From Roseiflexus sp. RS-1 (GTDB lineage: Bacteria; Chloroflexota; Chloroflexia; Chloroflexales; Roseiflexaceae): a stretch of DNA of 64,000 bases. The notes under the pieces are model-generated. The model did not search any database. It worked only from the letters and a program-made list of their open reading frames with translations, and was not told the DNA's origin. The stretch is from the NCBI RefSeq assembly GCF_000016665.1, contig NC_009523.1, positions 1,488,001 to 1,552,000 of the forward strand. Reading direction: 5' to 3'. Of the stretch, positions 46,644 to 57,049 are shown in pieces; the stretch's first letter is position 1, and each line of letters begins with the position of its first letter. Made by a program: the position numbers and the translations under genes.

Positions 46644-48866
46644 ATGAAGCCTTCCATTTCTCTCAATCTCTTCATCCGCGCGCTGACAATTTTGAGTCTT
46701 TGTGCAGGGTTGATCGGCGTCGCCGGTCTCACACCCCGCTCAGCGCAGGCCAATGTCCAGCCATCGTGCTCCACCACGCCGCTGTTCACCAACGGCACAT
46801 TCATCACTGGGGAAAACAACGGAGCAGGAGGCGCCGATACCAGTTCGCCTCCATCGGATCCATTTCACCGAGGACTTGGCTTTCTGGTTGATCCGACGCA
46901 GCTACAGACCTCTTTTCCCTCTGGCTCTCCCAGGCGTGCTCGCCTGGCAGACGATTTCACCGTGACCAGTAACGGATGGCGTCCTTCAGCGCTCACTTTT
47001 TATGCCTACCAGACCTACGCCATCTCTTCGTCATCCAGCATCACCGGTGTGATAGATCTGCGCCTGTGGAACGGCACACCAGGCGAAGGCGGTGAGGTCA
47101 TTGCCGGACCGGTCGATGCCACAATTACGAACAACCAGTGGACCGGCGTCTACCGCGCGTATTCCAACGATTTAGGAAACACCGATCGCCCGATCATGGC
47201 GGTAACGGTTAACTGGCCCTTTAGCATCACCACACTGCTGCCTGGCACCTACTGGATCGAGTGGGGTATGGCGGGTAGCCCCAGCTTTACCGGTCCCTGG
47301 GTTCCAGCAGTCAGTTTCGCCACCAGCAATAATGCGCGCCAGCTTGACCTGACCAGTGGCGAGCCGGGAACGTGGGCGCCGCGAGGTGATTATGATGTGA
47401 GTGACCGTATCGCCGAGTTTCCATTCGTGATTTGTGGCGACACCATTCCCACGCCTCAGATCACGAGCCTGAGTCCAGATCAGGCAGTCGCTGGCGGTGC
47501 AGAGTTTACGCTGACCGTCAACGGCAGCGGTTTTATCGACGGAACCGGATCGGATCGCTCGGTTGTCCACTGGAACGGAAGTCCCATCACAGCGACCAAC
47601 TTCATCTCCAGTACTCAACTGACCGCCACCATTCCCGCCAGCAATATTGCGACTGCCGGGACAGCGAATGTCACCGTTGTCAATCCGGGGAATCTCACCT
47701 CCAACACGGCACCCTTCACCATCACGAACCCCTTGCCGACGATCAGCAGCATCAGTCCAGCGACAACGGTCGCCGGAAGCGGCGGGTTCACCCTCACCAT
47801 CACCGGTACGAACTTCGTCACCAACTCGGTGGTGCGCTGGAATGGGAGCGACCGCCTGACGACCTTCGTCTCCAGCACCCGGTTGGAAGCCGCCATCTCC
47901 GCCAGCGACGTTGCGACCGCCGGGACGGCGAACGTGACGGTCTTCAACCCCACCCCCGGCGGCGGCGAGTCGGGCGCGGTGACGTTCACCATCAATAATC
48001 CGGCGCCGACGATCAGCAGCATCAGTCCAGCGACGGCGGTCGCCGGGAACGGCGGCTTCACCCTCACCATCACCGGCACGAACTTCGTCACCAACTCGGT
48101 GGTGCGCTGGAACGGAAGTAATCGCACCACGACCTTCGTCTCCAGCACCCAACTGACCGCCGCCATCCCCGCCAGCGATGTTGCGACCGCCGGGACGGCG
48201 AACGTGACGGTCTTCAACCCTGCTCCCGGCGGCGGTACGTCCAACACGGCAACTTTCACCATCACGAATCCATCGCCGACGATCACGACTATCAGTCCAG
48301 CGACAACGGTCGCCGGGAGCGGCGGGTTCACCCTCACCATCACCGGCACGAACTTCGTCACCGGCGCGGTGGTGCGCTGGAACGGGAACAACCGCACCAC
48401 GGGGTTCGTGTCCAGCACAGTGCTGACCGCCACCATCCCCGCCAGCGACGTTGCGACCGCCGGGACGGCGAATGTGACGGTCTTCAACCCCGCCCCCGGC
48501 GGCGGCGAGTCGGGCGCGGCGACGTTCACCATCACTAACCCATCGCCGACGATCAGCAGCATCAGTCCAGCGACGGCGGTCGCCGGGAGCGGCGGCTTCA
48601 CCCTCACCATCACCGGCACGAACTTCGTCAACGGCGCGGTGGTGCGCTGGAACGGAAGTCCTCGCCCAACGACCTTCGTCTCCAGCACCCAACTGACCGC
48701 CGCCATCCCCGCCAGCGACATTGCGACCGCCGGGACGGCGAATGTGACGGTTTTCAACCCCGCCCCCGGCGGCGGCGAGTCGGGCGCGGTGACGTTCACG
48801 ATTCAGGACAATACCGTTGGATCACCACAGCAATACCGGGTTATGCTGCCGCTCATTACACGATAG
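46644..48866 (+). CDS. Secreted surface protein with five TIG/IPT-like repeats
   Basis: About 740 residues from ATG 46644, with a GAGGAGG site. A signal peptide ([20 protein letters not shown]... AQA) is followed by a 230-residue beta-rich domain. From about residue 270 come five TIG/IPT-like Ig modules of about 90 residues, each with [20 protein letters not shown] then VRWNG and [17 protein letters not shown]. The C-terminus is [12 protein letters not shown], a type of tail I associate with many secreted Chloroflexota proteins. It is likely adhesive or structural at the cell surface. Repeats 2-5 are very similar in DNA, suggesting gene conversion. Two hairpins lie after the stop. Confidence 0.82.
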   Translation: MKPSISLNLFIRALTILSLCAGLIGVAGLTPRSAQANVQPSCSTTPLFTNGTFITGENNGAGGADTSSPPSDPFHRGLGFLVDPTQLQTSFPSGSPRRARLADDFTVTSNGWRPSALTFYAYQTYAISSSSSITGVIDLRLWNGTPGEGGEVIAGPVDATITNNQWTGVYRAYSNDLGNTDRPIMAVTVNWPFSITTLLPGTYWIEWGMAGSPSFTGPWVPAVSFATSNNARQLDLTSGEPGTWAPRGDYDVSDRIAEFPFVICGDTIPTPQITSLSPDQAVAGGAEFTLTVNGSGFIDGTGSDRSVVHWNGSPITATNFISSTQLTATIPASNIATAGTANVTVVNPGNLTSNTAPFTITNPLPTISSISPATTVAGSGGFTLTITGTNFVTNSVVRWNGSDRLTTFVSSTRLEAAISASDVATAGTANVTVFNPTPGGGESGAVTFTINNPAPTISSISPATAVAGNGGFTLTITGTNFVTNSVVRWNGSNRTTTFVSSTQLTAAIPASDVATAGTANVTVFNPAPGGGTSNTATFTITNPSPTITTISPATTVAGSGGFTLTITGTNFVTGAVVRWNGNNRTTGFVSSTVLTATIPASDVATAGTANVTVFNPAPGGGESGAATFTITNPSPTISSISPATAVAGSGGFTLTITGTNFVNGAVVRWNGSPRPTTFVSSTQLTAAIPASDIATAGTANVTVFNPAPGGGESGAVTFTIQDNTVGSPQQYRVMLPLITR

Positions 48867-48930
48867 CCTTCCATCGGCGGGAAGGCGAAATGTCGGGCAT
48901 GGCATGTCGCGTGAAGGCATGCCATGCCCG
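48866..48930 (+). terminator. Two hairpins after the TIG-repeat gene
   Basis: GCCTTCC (48866-48872) pairs with GGAAGGC (48880-48886), directly at the stop codon. CGGGCATGGCATG (48894-48906) pairs with CATGCCATGCCCG (48918-48930). There is no U-run, so termination efficiency is uncertain. Confidence 0.5.
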
Positions 48931-49080
48931 GAGCAGCGGACAGGGCATTCTTTGCGCAGACATCATCCGCGTGTTGCGCATTGGTGAAGAGGCATTCGAT
49001 TCAGTACACATTCCTCCGCCATTTATTGCGATAGGAATATCGTATCAACACGCTCCCCGTTTCTCGTGTACAATGACGGT

Positions 49081-50532
49081 ATGAAGATTCGCTTCCGCTC
49101 AACCCTGATTGCGCTGATCGCCGGTGTGCTGGCGGGGTGCGGCGCTTTCCCTGTGGCGCTGCGACCAGATCCGACTGCACCTGTCGTTCCGCTTTCGACG
49201 CCGACAGAGTTGCCAGCCGCCACATCGACGGCAACGCCGCCATTGCCAACCGCGACACCGACGCCAACCCATACCCCTACGCCGATTCCAACGCCAACCG
49301 TTACCCCTTACCCGCTCCTGCCGACTCCGACACTCGCACCGCTGACTGCCAGCATGCGCCAGGAGATCTTCAACGATGTCTGGACGCTGGTGCGCGACCG
49401 GTATGTGTACGAGGATTACGGCGGCATCGACTGGGACGCAGTACGCGAAGAGTTCGAGCCATTGATTGCCAGGGCTGCGTCGGAAGAAGAGTTCTATGCG
49501 CTGATCGAGCAAATGGTGGCTCGTCTCGGCGATGATCATACACGCTTCGACACGCCGCAGGAAGTAGCCGAAGAGGCAGCCCGTTTCGATGGCGGGGTGG
49601 CATATGCTGGCATTGGCGCGATGATCCGCGAACTGCCAGAGGGTATTCTGATCACCCGTCTCGCCCCCAACAGTCCGGCGGAACAGGCAGGATTGCAACC
49701 GCGCGACCTGATCGTTGCCGTCAACGGAGTGCCGGTCAGCGACACCGTCACCTTCGGTCCCGGCGGTCCGATCACGGTGGTGCGCGGGCAACCGGGAACA
49801 CCTGTGCAACTCAGGGTGCGCAGCAGCGCTGGCGCAGTGCGCGAAGTGACCGTCATCCGCCAGGTTATTCCGCCCGACGCCTTCCCGATTGTCGAGGCGC
49901 GCCGTCTGCCAGGAACCGACGTTGGCGTGGTTCTGATCGATACATTCAACATTTCTGCTCTCGACGAGCGTGTGACCGACGCGATCATGTCGCTGTTTCG
50001 GTCTGGACCGCTCGATGGGTTGATCCTGGATGTGCGCACCAACGGCGGCGGGCGCCTGGATATGCTCCGCCGCACGCTGGGGCTGTTTCTCGACGGCGGC
50101 ACGATCGGCAGCAGTACCGGACGAGACCGTTCCTTCAGCATCGATGTGCCGTCGGGTCGCACCCTGCCCCTGCTCGAGCAGGTGCCAATCGTTGTGCTGA
50201 CGAGTGATGAGACCGCCAGCGCCGCCGAGATGTTTGCCGCCGGTCTGCAGTTCCGTGGTCGTGCGCGGATCGTCGGTACGCCAAGCGCTGGCAACACCGA
50301 AAACCTGATCGGATATGATCTCGACGATGGCTCACGTTTCTGGGTGGCGGAACTGGTCTTTCGCCTGCCCGACGGCTCATTGCTCGAAGGAACAGGCGTT
50401 CAGCCCGACCGGGTAGTGGAAGCGGAATGGTGGCGCTACGACGACGAAAACGACCCGCAAATCCTTGCAGCGGTCGAAGAACTCCGCCTCGCCAACCGAT
50501 CCCGTTATGCCGCAGATACGGTTGAACGTTGA
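49081..50532 (+). CDS. Lipoprotein S41-family C-terminal processing protease
   Basis: About 483 residues from ATG 49081. A lipoprotein signal ends in VLAGCG, so it is anchored outside the membrane. A Pro/Thr-rich spacer (residues 25-80) leads to the protease. PDZ region: ILITRLAPNSPAEQAGLQPRDLIVAVNGVPV. Catalytic region: LILDVRTNGGGRLDML and VVLTSDETASAAEMFAAGL, with the Ser in TASAAE; the Lys of the usual Ser-Lys dyad is not in the standard place that I can see. The last codons, including the stop, are in a GTTGAAC repeat array. Confidence 0.88.
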   Translation: MKIRFRSTLIALIAGVLAGCGAFPVALRPDPTAPVVPLSTPTELPAATSTATPPLPTATPTPTHTPTPIPTPTVTPYPLLPTPTLAPLTASMRQEIFNDVWTLVRDRYVYEDYGGIDWDAVREEFEPLIARAASEEEFYALIEQMVARLGDDHTRFDTPQEVAEEAARFDGGVAYAGIGAMIRELPEGILITRLAPNSPAEQAGLQPRDLIVAVNGVPVSDTVTFGPGGPITVVRGQPGTPVQLRVRSSAGAVREVTVIRQVIPPDAFPIVEARRLPGTDVGVVLIDTFNISALDERVTDAIMSLFRSGPLDGLILDVRTNGGGRLDMLRRTLGLFLDGGTIGSSTGRDRSFSIDVPSGRTLPLLEQVPIVVLTSDETASAAEMFAAGLQFRGRARIVGTPSAGNTENLIGYDLDDGSRFWVAELVFRLPDGSLLEGTGVQPDRVVEAEWWRYDDENDPQILAAVEELRLANRSRYAADTVER

Positions 50533-50624
50533 ACGTTGAACGTTGAACGTTAAACAGTTCCCGGTTCTCAGTTCTCGGTTCCTGGTTCCCGGTTCCTGGT
50601 TCCCGGTTCCTGGTTCTCGGTTCT
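50521..50624. repeat. GTTGAAC heptamers and GGTTCCTGGTTCCC units
   Basis: Four GTTGAAC units at 50521-50553 overlap the end of the S41 protease gene (its stop TGA is part of a unit). A second array of TTCCCGGTTCCTGG and TTCTCGG units runs from 50557 to 50624, ending four bases before the trpC ATG. Confidence 0.9.
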
Positions 50625-50627
50625 CCT

Positions 50628-51437
50628 ATGGACACAATACTCAACCGCATTCTGACCCACAAGCGTGTTGAAGTCGAGCGACAGCGCATCAAGATACCCG
50701 ACGCACAGATCCGCGCGCGGGCAGAAGCGGCGCCGCCGCCACGCGACTTCGCCGCTGCGCTGCGTGCACATCGCCCCATCGCGCTGATCGCCGAGGTCAA
50801 GAAAGCATCGCCGTCGAAAGGCGTCCTGATCGAGAACTTCGATCCGCTGGCGCTGGCGCATACCTATGCCAGCAACGGTGCATCCGCCATTTCGGTGCTC
50901 ACCGATGTGCGCTTCTTCCAGGGCAGCCTGAAGCATCTGGAAGGAATTCGCGCCATGGTCGATCGGGGAGCGGTGCCGCCATTGCCGCTCCTCCGCAAGG
51001 ATTTCATCATCGACCCGTATCAGGTCGCAGAGGCGCGCGCGTATGGCGCCGATGCGCTGCTCCTGATCGTCGCCGCGCTCGACGACGAGACGCTGGCGGC
51101 GCTGCTGGCGCTGACCCACTCCTTCGGCATGCAGGCGCTGGTCGAGGTGCATAACGAAGACGAACTCCGGCGCGCTCTGGATGCCGGTGCATCCATTATC
51201 GGCGTCAACAACCGTGACCTGCACAGTTTTACGACGACCCTGGAGACGACCCGCCGCCTGGCTGCGTTGCTGCCATCATCGAATCGTCCGCTGCTGGTCA
51301 GCGAGAGCGGCATTTTTACCGCCGAACACGTCGCACTGGTGCGCTCGTGGGGCGCCGATGCAATCCTGGTCGGTGAAGCGCTGGTCACTGCCCCCGATAT
51401 TTCCAGTAAAGTGCGCGAACTGGGAGGAGGCTCATGA
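50628..51437 (+). CDS. trpC: Indole-3-glycerol phosphate synthase
   Basis: The 269-residue TIM-barrel enzyme makes indole-3-glycerol phosphate in tryptophan synthesis. Motifs are IAEVKKASPSKGVL (catalytic Lys), SVLTDVRFFQGS, PLLRKDFIIDPYQ, LVEVHNEDEL, GVNNRDLHSF and LLVSESGIFTAEH. No other trp gene is in the window. The start ATG follows a repeat array and has no ribosome site upstream; this may lower expression or indicate an inserted array. It overlaps the next gene by four bases. Confidence 0.96.
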   Translation: MDTILNRILTHKRVEVERQRIKIPDAQIRARAEAAPPPRDFAAALRAHRPIALIAEVKKASPSKGVLIENFDPLALAHTYASNGASAISVLTDVRFFQGSLKHLEGIRAMVDRGAVPPLPLLRKDFIIDPYQVAEARAYGADALLLIVAALDDETLAALLALTHSFGMQALVEVHNEDELRRALDAGASIIGVNNRDLHSFTTTLETTRRLAALLPSSNRPLLVSESGIFTAEHVALVRSWGADAILVGEALVTAPDISSKVRELGGGS

Positions 51438-51952
51438 GATGTCCGAGTTGCGATGGGGTGATCGAGGAATCGGACGTGCAGTTCTGCCCGTTCTGCGGCA
51501 TGCAGATCCGCGCGTCGCAGGCAAGTGATCCAGACCGTCGCGCACACGCCACGACCGACGCACCAGGCTCGTCGCGCCGTTCGCAGCTGCACCCGCTGCT
51601 AGAGATACTAAAGAAAGACAGACGCTATAGCTGGATAGTGAGCGAACAGCCGATCAGCCCGGCGGCAAATCTCAGTCTGATATTCGCTCTTCTTGGTGTG
51701 TTTTCCTGTGTGCCGCTCGTCTTCTCGATCCTTGCAATTGTCGTCGGTTATCGCGCGCTCGATGAGATCGCCGCCTCGGATGGACGGCTCGGCGGGCGTG
51801 GACGTGCAATCGCCAGCATTATTATGGGGTGTATTCAACTGGCGCTGCTCATACTCGGCTTCATTCTGGTTGCGGTTTCCTCCTGGCTTCAGAAACAACC
51901 AGCAGACCTTCCTTCCGCACAGGCAGTTTTTTTGATCGCACTGCTGGCGTAG
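51434..51952 (+). CDS. Zinc-ribbon membrane protein (DUF4190-like)
   Basis: The 172-residue protein has an N-terminal zinc ribbon (MRCPSCDGVIEESDVQFCPFCGM, CxxC-x13-CxxC), a polar linker, and two hydrophobic segments at about residues 78-100 (AANLSLIFALLGVFSCVPLVFSI) and 120-145 (AIASIIMGCIQLALLILGFI). Between them is GRGRAIASIIMG as in DUF4190-type membrane proteins. Role unknown. Its start overlaps the trpC stop (ATGA). Confidence 0.75.
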   Translation: MRCPSCDGVIEESDVQFCPFCGMQIRASQASDPDRRAHATTDAPGSSRRSQLHPLLEILKKDRRYSWIVSEQPISPAANLSLIFALLGVFSCVPLVFSILAIVVGYRALDEIAASDGRLGGRGRAIASIIMGCIQLALLILGFILVAVSSWLQKQPADLPSAQAVFLIALLA

Positions 51953-51972
51953 AACATCGGCAAAGGATAAGC

Positions 51973-53391
51973 ATGGACAATACCGCCGAACTCTGTTTCC
52001 TCACTGCCATCGAGCTTACACAGCGCATTCGCGCCCGCAGTATATCGTGCGTCGAGGTAATGGAGGCGCACCTGCGCCAGATCGAACGAGTCAACCCGCA
52101 GGTCAACGCAATTGTTACACTGGCGCCCGAACAGGCGCTGGCGCAGGCGCGCGCAGCTGATGCTGCACTACGCCGCAGCGATGCCGTCGGACCCCTGCAC
52201 GGATTGCCGGTGGCGCACAAAGACCTGGTGCAGACGAAGGGGATGCGCACAACGTTTGGCTCTCCGATCTACGCCGACTTCGTTCCCGACGTCGATGACC
52301 TGATCGTAACCCGCATACGCAACGCCGGGGCGATCTTGATCGGCAAGACCAACACCCCTGAGTTTGGCGCCGGCTCTCAGACGTTCAACCCGGTCTTTGG
52401 CGCAACCCGCAACCCCTACGACCTCTCGAAAACCTGCGGCGGCAGCAGTGGCGGCGCAGCGGTAGCCCTGGCGTGCGGCATGCTCCCGATTGCCGATGGG
52501 AGTGATACTGGCGGATCGCTGCGCAATCCTGCCAGCTTCTGCAATGTGGTCGGCTTTCGTCCGTCGCCGGGGCGCGTACCGTCCTGCTCGGATCGCGCCG
52601 CCTGGCAGACCCTCAGCGTGCCCGGTCCGATGGCGCGCACGGTGGCGGATGCTGCGCTGCTGCTCAGCGCCATGGCAGGACCGCATCCCTGCTCACCGAT
52701 CGCTCTCCAGAAACCGGGGGCGCACTTTCGTCAACCGCTCGACCGTGATTTCCACGGTGTGCGCGTGGCGTGGAGCCGCACCGCCAGCGGATTGCCCATC
52801 GATCCAGAGGTCACCGCTGTGCTTGAACAGGCGCGCCCGGTGCTGGAAGCGATCGGCTGCATCGTCGAAGAGACTGAACCGGATTTCACCGGCGCGGACG
52901 AAGCGTTCAAGGTGTGGCGCGCCTGGGGATACGAACAAAAACTGGGCGAGCTTGCCGATACGCATCGTGATCGTCTCAAAGAGACGATTCTCTGGGAAAT
53001 CGAACAGGGGCGTGCGCTGACAGGACCGCAGATCGGGCGCGCCGAACGGCTGCGCACGGCGCTGTACCACCGGATGCGCAGGTTCATGCAAACGTATGAG
53101 TTCCTGGCGCTGCCGGTCGTCCAGGTTCCGCCTTTCCCCATTGAACAACCGTATGTGACGGAGATCAACGGCGTCCCGATGGACACGTACATCGACTGGA
53201 TGCGATCGTGTTACTATATTTCAATCACCGGTTTCCCGGCGATTTCCGTTCCCGCAGGGTTCACGCGCGACGGGTTGCCGGTCGGGTTGCAACTGGTCGG
53301 GCGTCACCACAACGATTTCGGCGTGCTGCAACTGGCGCACGCCTTCGAGCAGGCGACCGGGCACTGGCGCCGACGACCGCCGATTGTATGA
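51973..53391 (+). CDS. Amidase signature enzyme
   Basis: About 472 residues from ATG 51973, with an AAAGGAT site. The Ser-cisSer-Lys residues are in GLPVAHKDLV (Lys), KTCGGSSGGAAVALACG and GSDTGGSLRNPASF. It belongs to the amidase signature family, which includes GatA; the sequence lacks obvious GatA features and GatB/C are not adjacent, so a small-molecule amidase is more likely. Lies 20 bases after the zinc-ribbon gene and may be in its operon. Confidence 0.88.
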   Translation: MDNTAELCFLTAIELTQRIRARSISCVEVMEAHLRQIERVNPQVNAIVTLAPEQALAQARAADAALRRSDAVGPLHGLPVAHKDLVQTKGMRTTFGSPIYADFVPDVDDLIVTRIRNAGAILIGKTNTPEFGAGSQTFNPVFGATRNPYDLSKTCGGSSGGAAVALACGMLPIADGSDTGGSLRNPASFCNVVGFRPSPGRVPSCSDRAAWQTLSVPGPMARTVADAALLLSAMAGPHPCSPIALQKPGAHFRQPLDRDFHGVRVAWSRTASGLPIDPEVTAVLEQARPVLEAIGCIVEETEPDFTGADEAFKVWRAWGYEQKLGELADTHRDRLKETILWEIEQGRALTGPQIGRAERLRTALYHRMRRFMQTYEFLALPVVQVPPFPIEQPYVTEINGVPMDTYIDWMRSCYYISITGFPAISVPAGFTRDGLPVGLQLVGRHHNDFGVLQLAHAFEQATGHWRRRPPIV

Positions 53392-53490
53392 GTTTCCCGG
53401 ACAGACGGGGCAGCAGTGCGGCGTCCCTGTCGCGCTCCTCATCGTCCGCCATCGCCTTCGCCTGCTGCCCCGCGCGTAGCGGCGTCCCTC

Positions 53491-55335
53491 CTATGTCATC
53501 CGCTCCAGTTCATCGAGCAATGCGCTGAAGTGATCCATCGCCGCCTGGATCGGCGCTGGCGAGAGCATATCAACCCCGGCATCGCGCAACAGTTCAATCG
53601 AAGGGCGCGACGATCCGCTGCGCAGGAAATGCAGATACCGCTCGATAGCTGGACTTCCTTCCTGAACGATCCGTTTGTGCAGCGCCAGCGCCGCCGAAAG
53701 CCCGGTTGCATACTGGTAGACATAAAAATTGTAGTAGAAATGCGGAATACGCGCCCATTCCAGCGCGATCTGCTCGTCGAGCGCCACTTCCGACCCGTGG
53801 TAACGCGCCACCAGATCGCGGTAGATCGTGCTGAACAGTTCGGTCGTCAGCGGCTCTCCTGTCTCCGCCCGACGATGGATTTCCAGTTCAAACTCGGCGA
53901 ACATGGTCTGTCGGAAGAGTGTGGTGCGAATATCTTCCAGTTGCTCGACAATCAGATAGCGGCGCAGGATCGGGTCATCGCGCGTTCGCAACAGGTGATC
54001 GGTCAACAGCGCCTCGTTCAGCGTGGAAGCGACTTCAGCGACAAAGATGGTGTAGTCGCCATAAATGTAGGGCTGCGTCTTGCGCGTGAAGTACGAGTGC
54101 ATTGCATGACCGAGTTCGTGCGCCAGCGTAAACACGTCGTTCAGGCGTTCCTGGTAATTCAGCAGCATGAACGGCGCAGTGGTGTACGAACCGTCGCTGT
54201 ATGCGCCGCTGCGCTTGCCGATATTCTCGTAGACATCGATCCAGCGACTGCGGAACGCCTGCGCAACGGCAGCGCCATACTCATCGCCGAGCGGCTCGAA
54301 TGCCGCACGCACCATGCGTTCCGCTTCTTCATACGGAACCGCAACATCTGCTTCTGGAACGAGCGGGGCGTACAGATCGTAGAAGTGCAGTTCATCCAGC
54401 CCCATGATCTTCCGGCGCGCCTGGAAATAGCGGTGGAGACGGGGCAGGCTGGCGTTGACCGTCGCAATCAGGTTATGGTAAACCTCCACCGGAATGTCGT
54501 TCGGCGTCAGCGCCGCCTCCAGTGATGACGCATAATTGCGAACCTTCGCATTCAGCACGTGGGTGCGCACCTGCGCGGCAAGCGACGCCCCCAGCGTATT
54601 GCGTATCCCCTGGAAGGCGCTATAGTACCCGACGAACGCATCGCGGCGCACCCTGCGATCAGGACTGCGCAGGAAGCGCAGGAAACGCCCGTGCGACAGT
54701 TGCACCGGCTGCCCCTGCTCATCCTCAATTGATGGAAAATGCAGATCGGCATTGGTCAAGACTTCAAAAATCTCGCCCGGCGCGCGTGTAATATCGCTGA
54801 ACTGCGCCAGGATCGCTTCGACCTCGGCAGAGCGCACGTGAGCGCGCTGGCGCAACAACTGATCCAGTGCGTACTCATACACTGCCAGATCGGGGTACTC
54901 CCGGATCCAGGCGCGGATCTGATCCTCCGGCGCCGCCAGGATCTCCGGTTCGATAAACGCCAGCGCCGCGCCGACCTTCGCCGCCAGCGTTCCGGCGCGT
55001 TCGGCAAGCGCCTGCCCGACCGGGTCGGTTGTGTCGCTATCAAAGCGACGGTTGGCGTAGACGTAGATCTGCCAGAGACGCATCGATACCTGATCGCGTA
55101 GTCGCAATGCCGCCAGCAGGTCGTCAGGGCTGCCAGCGACGCGTCCTTGCACTGCGGCAACATCGCTCAGCATCTGCTCGATCGTAGCGACATCCTGCTC
55201 CCAGGCGGCATCATCGACATATATCGTCGTCAGATCCCAGCGATAATGCTCAGGAATCTCATCACGGCGCGGCACTTTTTGCGTTTCGGTCACGGAAGGC
55301 CCCCTGCTTGCTCTCTCTGAATCCAGTTCGTCCAT
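53491..55335 (-). CDS. pepF: Oligoendopeptidase F
   Basis: The 614-residue M3B metallopeptidase has FTLAHELGHAMHSYF (HExxH), and downstream ASTLNEALLTDHLL with the third zinc ligand Glu. N-terminal VPRRDEIPEHYRWDLTTIY and GRFLRFLRSPDRRVRRDAFVGYY are typical. It cuts oligopeptides in the cytoplasm. The start is either ATG 55335 or a later codon near 55293; the ATG is preferred but has no clear ribosome site. Confidence 0.94.
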   Translation of the reverse strand: MDELDSERASRGPSVTETQKVPRRDEIPEHYRWDLTTIYVDDAAWEQDVATIEQMLSDVAAVQGRVAGSPDDLLAALRLRDQVSMRLWQIYVYANRRFDSDTTDPVGQALAERAGTLAAKVGAALAFIEPEILAAPEDQIRAWIREYPDLAVYEYALDQLLRQRAHVRSAEVEAILAQFSDITRAPGEIFEVLTNADLHFPSIEDEQGQPVQLSHGRFLRFLRSPDRRVRRDAFVGYYSAFQGIRNTLGASLAAQVRTHVLNAKVRNYASSLEAALTPNDIPVEVYHNLIATVNASLPRLHRYFQARRKIMGLDELHFYDLYAPLVPEADVAVPYEEAERMVRAAFEPLGDEYGAAVAQAFRSRWIDVYENIGKRSGAYSDGSYTTAPFMLLNYQERLNDVFTLAHELGHAMHSYFTRKTQPYIYGDYTIFVAEVASTLNEALLTDHLLRTRDDPILRRYLIVEQLEDIRTTLFRQTMFAEFELEIHRRAETGEPLTTELFSTIYRDLVARYHGSEVALDEQIALEWARIPHFYYNFYVYQYATGLSAALALHKRIVQEGSPAIERYLHFLRSGSSRPSIELLRDAGVDMLSPAPIQAAMDHFSALLDELERMT

Positions 55336-55394
55336 CTTACGAAGCGCCAGGAACGGCGTCTTTCCAGGAACGGGAGCGATATTGTACCATACCC

Positions 55395-56237
55395 CTACCC
55401 GCGTCGCCAGACAACGCCGCGCTCCGGCGCGAACAGGAAGACAGCCGTGAACAGCGCGGTTGCCACCAGTACGACTGCCGCACCGGAGGCGATATTGACG
55501 TAGTAACTCAGATACAACCCGCTGATACTGGCGACTGCGCCGATCAGCGCAGCAACCATCATCATCGCGGGCAGACGTCGGGTGAGCAGGTACGCCGTAG
55601 CGCCAGGCGTGACCAGCATCGCTGCAACCAATCCGACGCCAACCGTCTGCAACGATACAACAATGGTCAGTGCAATCAAAAGCAGCAACAGCATACGCAG
55701 GCGCTCGACCGGCAGGCGTTGGGTGGCTGCCAGCACCGGATCAAAAGCAATAACCAGGAACTGACGGTAGAATGCCAGGACGGTCAGCAGCACCGCCGCG
55801 CCGATCCCCGCAATCAGCCACACGTCTGTGGGGCTGACCCCCAGCACATTGCCGAACATGATGTGCGTCAGATCGACGGCATACGTGCGCACACTGCTGA
55901 TCAACGCCACGCCAAGCGCCAGCGCTGCGGCGAACACAATGCCAATGGCAGTGTCTTCTTTGATCGTTCCCTGGCGTGAGAAGAGACTGATCAGCAACGC
56001 AACGACGACGGCTGCGGCAAGCGCGCCCATCAGCAGGTTTGCTCCCATCAGATAGGCAATGGCGACTCCCGGTAGCACGGCATGCGCCAGCGCATCACCG
56101 AGGAACGCCATCGAGCGCAGCACAACATAACATCCAATAATCGCACACAGAATGCCAACCAGAACCGCCGCAAGCATACCGCGCTGCATAAAACCGTATG
56201 CAAGCGGCGCAACGATCCAGGACCACAGGGTATTCAT
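55395..56237 (-). CDS. Metal ABC transporter permease (ZnuB/MntB type)
   Basis: The 280-residue protein has eight or more hydrophobic segments and the family motif GDALAHAVLPGVAIAYLMGANLLMGA near residue 50. It is the membrane channel for zinc or manganese import. The start overlaps the ATPase gene stop by four bases, and the three genes form an operon. The last segment ends RGVVWRRG. Confidence 0.92.
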   Translation of the reverse strand: MNTLWSWIVAPLAYGFMQRGMLAAVLVGILCAIIGCYVVLRSMAFLGDALAHAVLPGVAIAYLMGANLLMGALAAAVVVALLISLFSRQGTIKEDTAIGIVFAAALALGVALISSVRTYAVDLTHIMFGNVLGVSPTDVWLIAGIGAAVLLTVLAFYRQFLVIAFDPVLAATQRLPVERLRMLLLLLIALTIVVSLQTVGVGLVAAMLVTPGATAYLLTRRLPAMMMVAALIGAVASISGLYLSYYVNIASGAAVVLVATALFTAVFLFAPERGVVWRRG

Positions 56238-57049
56238 TTCACCACAATGCTTTCTGGTTCAGATTGATGACAGGCGCACTGATCGACCAGCACCGAGCCA
56301 TCGGGCAGTGTCAACACCTGTCCGCCAAACGCCTCAGCCAGCGGACCGCGACTCAAGACCCGGACTGGAGGTCCATCACCGATCAGGCGCCGGTTGATCA
56401 GCAACACGCGCTCAAAGCGCGCCGCTGCAAGACCAAGGTCGTGCGTGGAGAGGATAATCGTCACCTTTTGATCGCTGAGGGCGTCGAGCACACTGAGGGT
56501 TGCTTCCTGGGTTGCTGCATCGACGCCGGTGAACGGTTCATCGAGCAGGAGGATGTGCGGCTCCTGCGCCAGCGCGCGCGCCAGAAAGACACGCTGCTGC
56601 TGACCGCCGGACAATTCTCCGATAGGACGACGCGCCAGGTGAGCCACACCCATCAACTCCATCCCACGTTCAACAGCCGCGTGGTCGGCGCGCGTTGGGC
56701 GTCTCAACCAGCCGAGCCGTCCAAACCGTCCCATCATCACCACATCGGCGACAGTCACCGGAAAGCGCCAGTCGACATCCTCACGCTGCGGCACGTAGGC
56801 TACACAGTCGGTATGCGCACCAGGCGGCAGTCCGTGAATGCGGATCGTGCCGCTCTGTGGCTTCACCAGACCGACCAGCGCCTTGAACAGAGTCGACTTG
56901 CCAGCGCCGTTTGGTCCCACCAGCACCACTCGTTCGCCGTATTCCACACGAAACGAAATATCATCGAGCACCCGCCGCCGCCCATAGGCGACGGTCAGGC
57001 GCTCGATCTCAAGATGGGCTGGTTCCTGTTCGATATGTGGCGTGTTCAT
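56234..57049 (-). CDS. Metal ABC transporter ATP-binding protein (ZnuC/MntA type)
   Basis: The 271-residue ATPase has Walker A GPNGAGKST, signature LSGGQQQRVFLARAL, Walker B LLLDEPFTGVD and the switch His in LSTHDLGLA. The Q-loop region VAYVPQREDVDWRFPVTVADVV is that of metal ABC importers. It powers the permease encoded downstream. Overlaps the binding protein gene by four bases at ATGA (57046-57049). Confidence 0.94.
   Translation of the reverse strand: MNTPHIEQEPAHLEIERLTVAYGRRRVLDDISFRVEYGERVVLVGPNGAGKSTLFKALVGLVKPQSGTIRIHGLPPGAHTDCVAYVPQREDVDWRFPVTVADVVMMGRFGRLGWLRRPTRADHAAVERGMELMGVAHLARRPIGELSGGQQQRVFLARALAQEPHILLLDEPFTGVDAATQEATLSVLDALSDQKVTIILSTHDLGLAAARFERVLLINRRLIGDGPPVRVLSRGPLAEAFGGQVLTLPDGSVLVDQCACHQSEPESIVVK

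Noticed and set aside
47172-48692. Long minus-strand frames over the TIG-repeat gene
   Set aside because: They mirror the repeats of the real gene and have no ribosome site or family features.
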